NCBI GenBank assembly: GCA_034112085.1
Contig: JAWUWD010000007.1
Coordinates: 1-25,784, forward strand
Origin: JAWUWD01 sp034112085
Lineage (GTDB): Bacteria; Bacteroidota; Bacteroidia; Cytophagales; Cyclobacteriaceae
Direction: 5' to 3'
DNA length: 25,784 nucleotides
Part shown: positions 15,057-22,511 of the stretch, piece by piece
Layout: each line of letters opens with the position of its first letter
Position numbering within the stretch: position 1 is the stretch's first letter
The notes under the pieces: generated by a model
What the model was told of the DNA's origin: nothing
The model's database searches: none
Seen by the model: only the letters and a program-made list of their open reading frames with translations
Translations under genes and position numbers: made by a program

Positions 15057-16067
15057 TTATGCGTTTAATTTTTGTTTGTAATCTTTTAATAAATTTTCAA
15101 ATTTCGAAACAACCCCTTCAAGATCAGAGTCACCCCTTCCTCCTGCAGCATTCTTATGCCCTCCTCCATTGAAATGGGCTCTCGCAAACTCATTGACAGA
15201 AAAGTCCCCAACCGAACGGAACGACATTTTGATCACTCCATGACTATCCTTGATCAAAGCGGCCATCTTAATCCCTCCAATAGATAGAGCGTAATTGACA
15301 AGTCCCTCAGTATCTCCTGCTTGTGCGTTGAAGCTCTTCATCTCTTCTGCAGATAATGCAAAGTAGGCCGTGTTATATTCTGGTAATACTTTTAATTTTT
15401 CGCTAAGTGAATAACCCAGAAGACGCAGTCTATCTTCAGAGTTGGTGTCATATATGAGCTTAGAAACTTTGGAACTATCGGCACCTTTTGCAACTAAATC
15501 AGAACAAACCTCAAACACATGCTGTGTTACATTCGGATGTTTAAAACTACCAGTATCTGTCAAAATTCCTCCATACAAACACTCTGCAATATCTTTATCT
15601 ATCAACAATTCATCATTCAGATCTATGATGAAATCATAAACCAACTCAGCCGTAGCCGCAGCATTAGTGTCCCAAGATCTAAATTTAGCAAAGTCTTCAG
15701 GTTCTAAATGATGGTCAATAAGCACTTTATCAGCCGGAGCATCTCGCACCAAGTCTCCTAATTCGTCTATTCTGCTCAATGCTGAAAAATCTAAACAAAA
15801 TATCAAATTAGCATCGCTAATTAAATCAGCTGATAAACTCTTAGTTTCATCTCCGTAGATCACAACTTCATCATTACTTTTCATCCATTTCAGAAAATTA
15901 GGATAGTCAGTGGGTGTGATTACTGTCACAATATGTCCTTTCTTCTGAAGATACAGCATTAGCCCCAATGAAGATCCCAACGCATCCGCATCTGGCCTTT
16001 GATGAGTGGTGATGACAATCTTTTGTGGAGTACTTAATAGCGCCTTTAAAGCTTCTATATTTTGCAT
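15057..16067 (-). CDS. DHH/DHHA1 phosphoesterase, NrnA-like
   Basis: The 336-residue cytosolic protein is the size of NrnA-type enzymes, bifunctional oligoribonucleases (nanoRNases) and pAp phosphatases using Mn2+. DHH-domain metal motifs are present in order: TTHQRPDADALGSS (20-33), IFCLDFSALSRID, LIDHHLEP (DHH at 118-120) and GGILTDTGSFKHP (166-178). The C-terminal DHHA1 domain has the GGGHKNAAGG motif (301-310) that binds the nucleic acid or substrate. It is the first gene of a four-gene operon (phosphoesterase, two FKBPs, rdgB) and is divergent from ndk. No perfect -7 box was found upstream on the - strand. Which substrate, short RNA, pAp or a cyclic-dinucleotide product, is used cannot be decided here. 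Confidence 0.9.
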   Translation of the reverse strand: MQNIEALKALLSTPQKIVITTHQRPDADALGSSLGLMLYLQKKGHIVTVITPTDYPNFLKWMKSNDEVVIYGDETKSLSADLISDANLIFCLDFSALSRIDELGDLVRDAPADKVLIDHHLEPEDFAKFRSWDTNAAATAELVYDFIIDLNDELLIDKDIAECLYGGILTDTGSFKHPNVTQHVFEVCSDLVAKGADSSKVSKLIYDTNSEDRLRLLGYSLSEKLKVLPEYNTAYFALSAEEMKSFNAQAGDTEGLVNYALSIGGIKMAALIKDSHGVIKMSFRSVGDFSVNEFARAHFNGGGHKNAAGGRGDSDLEGVVSKFENLLKDYKQKLNA

Positions 16068-16205
16068 ATTGACTTCCGTGTTGAATGATGAAAATACAAC
16101 ACCAAAATTTTGTGAACGTCAAATTTGATAATAAATTCAATCAAATACAATTATGCTGATCGCATACAACTGATAACATCCTCATTTATCGGTATTTTGA
16201 AGTCG

Positions 16206-16239
16206 TTGTCTTTTTTAATATTAAAAATCACTATTTTTG
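16206..16239 (+). promoter_or_regulatory. ndk promoter
   Basis: TTG at 16206-16208, a 23-nt spacer and TATTTTTG at 16232-16239 form a Bacteroidota-type promoter. CACCC follows the -7 box. The leader up to the ATG at 16261 is A-rich, as usual in the phylum. A longer reading of ndk from TTG at 16237 would start inside this -7 box and is therefore unlikely. Confidence 0.7.
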
Positions 16240-16260
16240 CACCCTGAAAAAATAAAAATT

Positions 16261-16680
16261 ATGGCAACTAACAGAACATTTACAATGGTTAAGCCTGATG
16301 CAGTTGCAGCAGGTAATATCGGAGCTATCTCTAAAATGATCGAAGAAGCAGGTTTTAGAATTGTAGCAATGAAAATGACTACACTTTCTACTGAGAGAGC
16401 TGGTCAATTTTACGCAGTACACAATGAGCGTCCTTTCTACAATGACCTTTGTGCTTACATGTCATCTGGGCATATTGTTCCAATGATATTAGAAAAAGAC
16501 AATGCTGTTGAAGATTTCAGAACATTGATAGGAGCTACTAATCCTGCTGATGCTGCTGAGGGAACTATCAGAAGTCTATTTGCTACATCTATCGAAGCTA
16601 ACGCTATTCACGGATCTGATTCTGATGACAATGCAGCAATCGAAGGAAGCTTCTTCTTTGCTGATGTAGAGAAATTCTAA
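16261..16680 (+). CDS. ndk: nucleoside diphosphate kinase
   Basis: NDK (EC 2.7.4.6) transfers the gamma-phosphate of ATP to other NDPs via a phosphohistidine, balancing cytoplasmic NTP and dNTP pools. From ATG at 16261 the protein has 139 residues, normal for bacterial NDK. It begins MATNRTFTMVKPDAVAAG and carries the active site NAIHGSDS with the phosphorylated His at position 117, where it is expected. It has its own promoter and a strong terminator, so it is monocistronic. The opposite neighbour is the DHH phosphoesterase operon. Confidence 0.97.
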   Translation: MATNRTFTMVKPDAVAAGNIGAISKMIEEAGFRIVAMKMTTLSTERAGQFYAVHNERPFYNDLCAYMSSGHIVPMILEKDNAVEDFRTLIGATNPADAAEGTIRSLFATSIEANAIHGSDSDDNAAIEGSFFFADVEKF

Positions 16681-16699
16681 GAAATTACTCCAATAATAG

Positions 16700-16743
16700 A
16701 AAGCCACTGACTACTCAATTTTGAGTTATCAGTGGCTTTTTTC
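16700..16743 (+). terminator. ndk terminator
   Basis: An 11-bp stem, AAAGCCACTGA (16700-16710) with TCAGTGGCTTT (16729-16739), encloses a second stem ACTCA/TGAGT and ends in a T-run followed by TTCG. A strong intrinsic terminator 20 bases after the ndk stop. Confidence 0.88.
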
Positions 16744-16823
16744 GTTTTAAAAAATATTATATACCTTGTAATAAGTCTCGGTGCTTTGGTCAATATTATG
16801 TTTATGTTAAGAAACTATATGTG

Positions 16824-16855
16824 TTGGGCATCTATTGAAATATGGCTTACTTTTG
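16824..16855 (+). promoter_or_regulatory. promoter of the Na/Pi-cotransporter gene
   Basis: TTG at 16824-16826, a 21-nt spacer and TACTTTTG at 16848-16855 match the Bacteroidota consensus. The following leader of about 35-40 nt is A-rich. No Pho-box-like direct repeat was noticed. Confidence 0.68.
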
Positions 16856-16896
16856 CAAAAAGTATTAAGCCGAAACAACAACATAATAATTGAAAT

Positions 16897-18588
16897 ATGA
16901 AATTTGGAATTTTTGAAGCACTACAACTCATCGGAGCCTTAGGGTTCTTCATCTATGGGATGAAAGTGATGAGTGAAGGTATCCAGAAAGTAGCTGGGTC
17001 AAAAATGCGCCAAATCCTGAGTGCAATGACCTCCAATCGTGTCAAAGGAGTGATCACAGGATTTACCCTAACTGGATTAGTTCAGTCGTCATCTGCTACC
17101 ACGGTAATGGTGGTCAGCTTTGTAAACGCTGGTTTGCTGTCCCTTACTGAATCCATTGGCGTGATTATGGGTGCCAATATAGGTACAACTATTACGGCTT
17201 GGCTGATATCTATAATCGGGTTCAAGGTAAAAATAGCTTCAATAGCCCTTCCAATAATTGCTTTTGGATTTCCATTACTATTTGTTGGTAAAAGTAAGCT
17301 AAAAGCGTGGGGTGAAGTACTCATTGGTTTTGCACTACTTTTTATAGGATTAAGTGAGCTAAAAGGATCTGTCCCAGATTTGAAGTCAAATCCTGAGATA
17401 CTAGAATTTCTCTCAGCTTATACTGATATGGGAGTTCTTTCTGTATTGATGTTTGTAGGTATTGGATCTTTAGTGACGGTAATCGTACAGTCGTCAAGTG
17501 CTGCTATGGCTTTAACTCTGGTAATGGCTAATCAAGGATGGATTCCTTTCGAACTAGCTGCTGCGATGGTATTGGGAGAAAACATTGGGACTACAATTAC
17601 TGCTAACCTCGCTGCCATGATTGGTAATATTCACGCCAAACGTGCTGCTCGGGCCCACTTTATTTTCAATGTATTTGGTGTAGTTTGGATGGTGCTACTG
17701 TTTAGTTTCTTTATCACCGGAATAGACAGTTATATGCAGTCTTCTCAAGGCGTATCCCCTCTGGATCCAACACAGGCTGCTGCAGTTCCAATAGCTCTAT
17801 CATTATTTCACACGAGTTTCAACATTATCAACACGCTCCTATTAATAGGGTTTGTAAATTTTATCGCTAGAACGGTAATCAAAATGGTTCCTTCTAAAGG
17901 AGATGATGAAGAATATCACTTAGAACACATTGGCCTTAACATGATCCAAACACCAGATATTTCTATCTTAGAAGCGAGAAAAGAGATTGCTAAATTTGGT
18001 ACTGTGGCTACCAAAATGTCTGGAATGGTTCGAGAATTGATTTGGAAGGGGAAAGACAAGAAGACAGCTAAGATAGTAGACCGTGTAAAGAAATATGAAG
18101 AGATCACGGATAGGCTAGAGGTTGAAATAGCTACATTTTTGTCTAAGATATCTGAAGGAAATATCAGTGAGGAGTCTTCTTTCAAGATTCGTTCATTATT
18201 AAGTATTAATAATGACATGGAACGTATTGGAGACATCTTTTATCAAATGTCTTTGGCAATTTCTAAAAAGGAAGAAGATAAACTGGGGTTTACAGATGGG
18301 CAGAAAGCTGGACTTGAAGCTATCTTTAAGCTTGTGGATGAAGCTTTTGATATAATGAACAAAAACCTCACGGCTGACTATAGCAAAGTGACTCTTGAGG
18401 AAGCATTGACAAAAGAAAGAGAGATCAATGCAATGAGGAATGATTTAAGAAGAAATCACTTGCAAAATATTGCAACAGGCGAATATGACATATTAAGCGG
18501 GATGGCCTACATCGATTTAGTTAGCTTACTAGAGCGTATTGGTGATCACCTCATCAATGTGACTGAAGGGGTTGTAGGAGAAATCTAA
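16897..18588 (+). CDS. Na/Pi cotransporter family protein with C-terminal PhoU-like domain
   Basis: The 563-residue protein belongs to the NptA/PNaS family, which imports phosphate with sodium across the cytoplasmic membrane. The membrane domain (about 1-335) shows the internal duplication characteristic of the family: QSSSATT (63-69) with GANIGTT (92-98), and QSSSAAM (198-204) with GENIGTT (227-233). The C-terminal 200 residues are helical, with the ITDRLEVEIATFLSKIS and LLSINNDMERIGDIFYQMS patterns of PhoU-type domains, probably a cytosolic regulatory part. It is monocistronic, between its own promoter and terminator. Which ion couples the transport is inferred from the family. Confidence 0.93.
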   Translation: MKFGIFEALQLIGALGFFIYGMKVMSEGIQKVAGSKMRQILSAMTSNRVKGVITGFTLTGLVQSSSATTVMVVSFVNAGLLSLTESIGVIMGANIGTTITAWLISIIGFKVKIASIALPIIAFGFPLLFVGKSKLKAWGEVLIGFALLFIGLSELKGSVPDLKSNPEILEFLSAYTDMGVLSVLMFVGIGSLVTVIVQSSSAAMALTLVMANQGWIPFELAAAMVLGENIGTTITANLAAMIGNIHAKRAARAHFIFNVFGVVWMVLLFSFFITGIDSYMQSSQGVSPLDPTQAAAVPIALSLFHTSFNIINTLLLIGFVNFIARTVIKMVPSKGDDEEYHLEHIGLNMIQTPDISILEARKEIAKFGTVATKMSGMVRELIWKGKDKKTAKIVDRVKKYEEITDRLEVEIATFLSKISEGNISEESSFKIRSLLSINNDMERIGDIFYQMSLAISKKEEDKLGFTDGQKAGLEAIFKLVDEAFDIMNKNLTADYSKVTLEEALTKEREINAMRNDLRRNHLQNIATGEYDILSGMAYIDLVSLLERIGDHLINVTEGVVGEI

Positions 18589-18607
18589 CTAAGACGTGAC
18601 TACGTAC

Positions 18608-18647
18608 AAAGGGGCAGCATGAAAGATTCATGTTGTCCCTTTTTTTA
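18608..18647 (+). terminator. terminator of the Na/Pi-cotransporter gene
   Basis: A 16-bp stem with two G-U pairs, 18608-18623 (AAAGGGGCAGCATGAA) against 18627-18642 (TTCATGTTGTCCCTTT), with an AGA loop, runs into a stretch of Ts. It lies 20 bases after the stop codon. Confidence 0.9.
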
Positions 18648-18791
18648 ATTAAAAAGCATATCAATCATGGCTAAAAACTAAAGAAATATTGTGCTGCTAC
18701 TATTGGAAGCCGTTGTTTTTACGCTGATATTTGTCACCCTTTTTTACCAATGTAGCTAATAAGACTACCTAAGATTAATACAAATAAGAGA

Positions 18792-19265
18792 ATGATTGTA
18801 AAAACAAAAAAATACAAACTTGAAAAGAACACCTATATCAAGTTGGCTATGATAGGCATATTGAAACAACAATGGTGGGTATCATTGATCGTAGTCGCTT
18901 TGGCTTCTGGTTATTTCATTATCCCCAACATTTGGTGGTTCATCGGTACCGGTATTGCCTTAGTTTTGTACCTACTGTTTTGGTTGATTCAATTTGCTGG
19001 AGTAACTCAACTAGAGCAAGGCAAGATGCTCTTCGAAAAGCTAGCATATGAGATCAATAGTCAACAAGTACTAATCAAGCTCAATACAAAACAGGGAATG
19101 CCTATCAAGTGGGACCAAATCAAAAGTGCCAAAATTGGAAAGGACTACTTTCTGCTAACCGTCAACAAAGCGCAATTGATCCATCTACCATTTAAGATTT
19201 TCAATACTGATAATGAAAGAAAGTTTGTAGAGTCAATCTTAAAAAGAAAAAATTACATCAAATAG
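18792..19265 (+). CDS. YcxB-like membrane protein
   Basis: This 157-residue protein has two adjacent transmembrane helices (about 28-46 and 48-69) and a C-terminal soluble part. That part reads YEINSQQVLIKLNTKQGM, IKWDQIKSAKIGKDYFLL and IHLPFKIF, the pattern of YcxB-like C-terminal domains (PH-like fold in the related bPH families). The N-terminal KYKLEKNTYIKLAMI also fits the family. The biochemical role is unknown; such proteins are peripheral membrane modules. It is monocistronic, followed by a strong terminator, and no consensus promoter was found in the 203-base gap upstream. Confidence 0.72.
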   Translation: MIVKTKKYKLEKNTYIKLAMIGILKQQWWVSLIVVALASGYFIIPNIWWFIGTGIALVLYLLFWLIQFAGVTQLEQGKMLFEKLAYEINSQQVLIKLNTKQGMPIKWDQIKSAKIGKDYFLLTVNKAQLIHLPFKIFNTDNERKFVESILKRKNYIK

Positions 19266-19292
19266 GTCATTGCTTTCACAATGGGTTAAATG

Positions 19293-19339
19293 AACCAAGC
19301 CTTGTCACATTATGACTGTGATAAGGCTTGGTTTTTTTG
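19293..19339 (+). terminator. terminator of the YcxB-like gene
   Basis: The long stem AACCAAGCCTT (19293-19303) with AAGGCTTGGTT (19323-19333), extended by TCACA/TGTGA, ends in a T-run to 19338. Any reading of the next gene that starts at 19328 would begin within this terminator. Confidence 0.9.
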
Positions 19340-19363
19340 TTTATTAGCAAAAAAATTGATTAT

Positions 19364-19744
19364 ATGAAGATCGTCTTTCGTGTTATATATGGATTAGTCT
19401 TTCTATCGATCCTCTACAAGATAGCAACCAAAATTACTCCAGACATAGTAGATAAAGGCAACAATAGTGTGGCACTTGTCGCGCCTTATTCGGTTGACGA
19501 TCAATCTCAATCCGTTCATAAGAACATACCTTTTATAGCTGATCTGCATTGTGATGTGCTCCTATGGGCTAGAGACATTACAGAACAAGCTGACTTTGAT
19601 GGATCAGTTACTACCCACTTTGATGTATCGGGAATGGCATTGCTCACTGCGGAGCTGATTTCTTTTGGGTATGACCAATTACAAATCAATCAAATAATGG
19701 GTGGAAATGTAGAGCGGTTTCTATTGGCTAACCTTCCAAGATAA
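19364..19744 (+). pseudogene. internally deleted M19 (renal-dipeptidase-type) membrane dipeptidase
   Basis: The 126-residue product joins the two ends of an M19 dipeptidase in frame. Residues 1-73 match a typical N-terminus: a membrane anchor (FRVIYGLVFLSILYKI), then IPFIADLHCDVLLWARD with the HxD metal motif (His62, Asp64). Residues 76-126 match the extreme C-terminus: DFDGSVTTHFDVSGMALLTAEL, the usual pattern after a conserved GSDFDG, and QIMGGNVERFLLANLP. Everything between is absent, roughly 250-300 residues. This removes the bridging Glu and both metal-binding His of the beta/alpha barrel, so no dipeptidase activity is expected. There is no frameshift. Full-length relatives have about 380-400 residues. 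The start at ATG 19364 gives the usual anchor. recX begins five bases later. Confidence 0.8.
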
Positions 19745-19749
19745 CCAAA

Positions 19750-20238
19750 GTGTACTCCGACCAACAACCCAAAAAGAAAATATACTTACCAAAAGAGGCT
19801 AAGTTGAAAGCCGCTGACTATTGTGCCTATCAAGAGCGGTCCCAACAACAAGTCAGAGACAAACTCTATGATTATGGACTTCACTTTGATGAAGTCGAAG
19901 AGGTGATTTCAGATCTTATTGTAGATGGATATCTGAATGAAGAGCGATTTGCTAAAGCCTACGCGGGTGGTAAGTTTAGAATTAAACAATGGGGTCGCCA
20001 CAAAATACTCCAAGGACTCAAACAACATCGAATATCTGAATACTGCATCAAAAAAGGGCTAGCAGAAATAGACGGAGAAGATTATTACAATACATTGTCT
20101 TCACTATTGCTTAAAAAAGTGAACTCAATCAAGGCATCTAATGATTTTGATCGAAGAAATAAGTTGGCCCGATTTGCAATTGGAAGAGGATTTGAGAACT
20201 CACTTGTATGGGAAGTGATAAAAGATCAAAAATTATGA
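19750..20238 (+). CDS. recX: RecX family regulatory protein
   Basis: RecX modulates RecA, usually by inhibiting its filament. The 162-residue protein consists of three-helix RecX repeats: KAADYCAYQERSQQQVRDKL YDYG-type first unit, then EEVISDLIVDGYLNEERFAKAYAG, FRIKQWGRHKILQGLKQHRI, and a C-terminal unit ending RGFENSLVWEVIKD. GYLNEERFA and KWG/QWGR-like elements are typical of the family. It starts with GTG at 19750, five bases after the M19 remnant, implying read-through from that gene's promoter. recA is not in the window. Length and motifs are complete. Confidence 0.9.
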   Translation: MYSDQQPKKKIYLPKEAKLKAADYCAYQERSQQQVRDKLYDYGLHFDEVEEVISDLIVDGYLNEERFAKAYAGGKFRIKQWGRHKILQGLKQHRISEYCIKKGLAEIDGEDYYNTLSSLLLKKVNSIKASNDFDRRNKLARFAIGRGFENSLVWEVIKDQKL

Positions 20239-20323
20239 AATGTATTACTTATGACACATAACTCCTTTATTACAACCTTGCTTTAGTATATCAGGTTAGT
20301 ATAGCAAAACCAATCAAATTAAT

Positions 20324-20779
20324 ATGACATTGAGAAGCCTATTATTATCTGCATCGCTCATACTTTTTATAGCATCAATCAGCATTGCACAAGACACCAA
20401 ATATTACAATCTGAAGAAAAATATAGCTATTGGAGGATACGATCCAGTGAGTTATTTTGACAACCTACCCACAGAAGGTGACATGAAACACAGTGTAACT
20501 AATCAAGGAGTAACTTACTTATTTACCTCTGAAAAAAACAAAGACAAGTTTGAGGGAAACTATGAAAAATACATCCCTCAATACGGGGGCTGGTGCGCTT
20601 ACGCTATGGGAGCTAGTGGTGACAAGGTGAAAATTGACCCTAAAACCTACAAAATAACTAATGGTAAGCTCTACCTATTTTATAACTTTTACTTCACCAA
20701 TACGCTTGAAAGTTGGAATGAAGATCCAGCCACATTGCAGAAGAAAGCAGATGCTAACTGGGGAGAAATAACAAAATAA
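20324..20779 (+). CDS. exported YHS-domain protein
   Basis: A signal peptide covers residues 1-22 (cleavage likely after SISIAQ), so the 151-residue protein is exported. The mature part carries a YHS-type domain: IAIGGYDPVSYFDN, then GVTYLFTSEKNKDKFEGNYEKYIPQYGGWCAYAMG and LYLFYNFYFTNTLESWNEDP. Such exported YHS proteins are widespread and of unsettled function; metal or small-ligand binding has been suggested. The seven-base gap to the ATP-grasp gene and the 13-base gap from that gene to the LysE gene suggest an operon of three. Confidence 0.88.
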   Translation: MTLRSLLLSASLILFIASISIAQDTKYYNLKKNIAIGGYDPVSYFDNLPTEGDMKHSVTNQGVTYLFTSEKNKDKFEGNYEKYIPQYGGWCAYAMGASGDKVKIDPKTYKITNGKLYLFYNFYFTNTLESWNEDPATLQKKADANWGEITK

Positions 20780-20786
20780 ATAATTC

Positions 20787-21815
20787 ATGACGCGAATTTG
20801 GCACAGCAATTTTATGATTCGACTGAGGAGTTGGGAATACTGGCCAATGACTGTGGTCTATTTCCCCATTTTCTTTTATTGGATGTGGCAGGCACTCTTA
20901 TCTAGGTCATTATTTTTCTTCTCAGCTTCCAATCCGACTATTGAAAGCGGTGGTATGTTGGGTGAATCTAAATCACAAATATTGGGTTTAGTCCCAGATG
21001 AAGTGAAGCCTATCACTTTGTATTTTGTCAGAGGTACTTCACAGGCGGAAATCATAACCACTATATCAAAGAAAAAACTAAGCTATCCAATCATAGCTAA
21101 ACCCGACATGGGAGAACGAGGCTGGCAGGTAGAGAAAATTGAAGATGAGACTTCATTATTGTCCTATATAGATCAAAGCCCTGTTGACTTTATTATTCAA
21201 GAATATATAAATCTCCCTATTGAGCTTGGCGTCTTCTATTATCGAATGCCAGATCATGAATGTGGAACGGTCAGTTCTATAGTGCTCAAGGAAATGCTCA
21301 AAGTTACAGGTGATGGACAATCTTCACTGCAAGAACTAATGATGAATCTGGATCGCGCTAAGCTGCAGATTGCATCTCTAGAAGGCGAAAGAGACTTAAG
21401 CGTTATTCCTTCTGATGGAGAAGAAGTAGAACTAGTCGGAATAGGTAATCACTGTAAAGGCACTACCTTTCTCAACGCCAACCATTTGATTAATGAGAAA
21501 CTTATTAAGCAATTTGATCAATTGAGTAAACGGATTGATGGATTTCATTATGGTCGTTATGATTTAAGATGTGCCTCTTATGAAGCGCTCAATAAAGGTG
21601 AAATGAAAATCATGGAACTCAACGGAGCCGGAGCAGAACCAGCGCATATCTATCAACCAGGGTTTTCTTTATTCACAGCCTATGGTGTTTTGTTTAAACA
21701 CTGGAATATACTCGCTAAAATTAGTAGGGCGAATCACAAGAAAGGCATCGAGTATTTGACTTTCTCAGAAGCCAAAGAAATCTGGCAGCGCATCCAGACC
21801 AAGGAACTGGTCTAG
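20787..21815 (+). CDS. ATP-grasp enzyme with an N-terminal membrane segment, substrate unknown
   Basis: The 342-residue protein contains an ATP-grasp fold: YPIIAKPDMGERGWQV (about residues 99-114, nucleotide-binding Lys/Gly loop), FIIQEYINLPIELGVFYY, and the metal-binding end MKIMELNGAGAEPAH. These resemble D-alanine-D-alanine ligase, but true Ddl N-terminal substrate motifs are missing, so a Ddl name would be misleading. Residues 18-38 (WPMTVVYFPIFFYWMWQALL) form one hydrophobic segment, probably a membrane anchor, followed by SASNPTIESGGMLGESK, which may be an active-site loop. ATP-grasp enzymes typically join a carboxylate to an amine through an acyl-phosphate. Its place between an exported YHS protein and a LysE exporter hints at making a small amino-acid or peptide product. 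An alternative start is the Met at 20814. Confidence 0.78.
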   Translation: MTRIWHSNFMIRLRSWEYWPMTVVYFPIFFYWMWQALLSRSLFFFSASNPTIESGGMLGESKSQILGLVPDEVKPITLYFVRGTSQAEIITTISKKKLSYPIIAKPDMGERGWQVEKIEDETSLLSYIDQSPVDFIIQEYINLPIELGVFYYRMPDHECGTVSSIVLKEMLKVTGDGQSSLQELMMNLDRAKLQIASLEGERDLSVIPSDGEEVELVGIGNHCKGTTFLNANHLINEKLIKQFDQLSKRIDGFHYGRYDLRCASYEALNKGEMKIMELNGAGAEPAHIYQPGFSLFTAYGVLFKHWNILAKISRANHKKGIEYLTFSEAKEIWQRIQTKELV

Positions 21816-21828
21816 TAACTCTACGAAA

Positions 21829-22440
21829 ATGCTAATACAAACATTTCTTGTTGCCTTCATTTTTAGTTTTTTAGGATCAATCCCGCCTGGGACGATCAAT
21901 GTGAGTGTTGCGCAACTTTCACTCAATAAACAATTTGGGGCAGCTACACGATTTGCTATTGCCGCAGCGTTGATCGAGTATCCATATGTGCTGATCGCAG
22001 TATATTTTGAGCAATGGATTACTTCATCACCCGTTGTGATTGGAAATTTTCAAATCATAGGAGGGTCAGTGATGCTCTTCTTAGGAATACTTAATTTATG
22101 GTCATATAACAACCCCAGTAAACTCACCGAGAAATTTAGAGAAAGTGGATTTAGAAAAGGTTTACTTATCAGTATTGCTAATCCACTAGCCATACCATTT
22201 TGGATAGGTGTGACGGCTTACTTGAGAAGCAATGAATGGATAAATACAGGAAATAATAACATCTATATTTATGCGCTGGCCATATCAATTGGCACTTTCA
22301 CTTTGTTAATGTTGGTGGCACTATTAGCTAAAAAAGTTGCTCCTATTCTACAACACAACCAACTGATTAGAAAGCTTCCTGGTTGGATATTTATTCTACT
22401 TGGTCTGTATACTTTTGGGCGGTACTTCACTTCATATTAG
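21829..22440 (+). CDS. LysE-family transporter
   Basis: At 203 residues with about six hydrophobic helices, this fits the LysE/RhtB superfamily of amino-acid and small-metabolite exporters. The first helix carries FLGSIPPGTINVSVAQLSL, matching the family's conserved PGP/PPG region, and the middle has FRKGLLISIANPLAIPFWIG, matching the N-P-x3-FW motif. It starts 13 bases after the ATP-grasp gene, so export of that enzyme's product is a reasonable guess. The substrate is not known. The next gene is convergent. Confidence 0.88.
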   Translation: MLIQTFLVAFIFSFLGSIPPGTINVSVAQLSLNKQFGAATRFAIAAALIEYPYVLIAVYFEQWITSSPVVIGNFQIIGGSVMLFLGILNLWSYNNPSKLTEKFRESGFRKGLLISIANPLAIPFWIGVTAYLRSNEWINTGNNNIYIYALAISIGTFTLLMLVALLAKKVAPILQHNQLIRKLPGWIFILLGLYTFGRYFTSY

Positions 22441-22444
22441 AATC

Positions 22445-22479
22445 TCAGGAGAGCAAAGAATATAGTCATGCCCTCCTGA
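22445..22479. terminator. possible terminator between convergent genes
   Basis: TCAGGAG (22445-22451) pairs with CTCCTGA (22473-22479), with partial extension by GC/GC, enclosing a 21-base loop. It lies between the convergent LysE and serine-hydrolase genes. There is no clean T-run on either strand, so its efficiency is doubtful. Confidence 0.4.
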
Positions 22480-22511
22480 AATTTCAATATTCTCTTTTGC
22501 CCAAGTTGGGA

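Noticed and set aside
16237..16260. Eight-codon N-terminal extension of ndk from TTG
   Set aside because: This start lies within the -7 promoter box, and NDK proteins begin at the ATG at 16261, giving His117 at the expected position.
19328..19363. Upstream start for the M19 remnant
   Set aside because: It begins in the T-run of the previous gene's terminator; the ATG at 19364 gives a normal membrane anchor.
20787..21815. D-alanine-D-alanine ligase (Ddl)
   Set aside because: Only the ATP-grasp region is similar. The Ddl N-terminal substrate-binding motifs are absent and a membrane segment is present.
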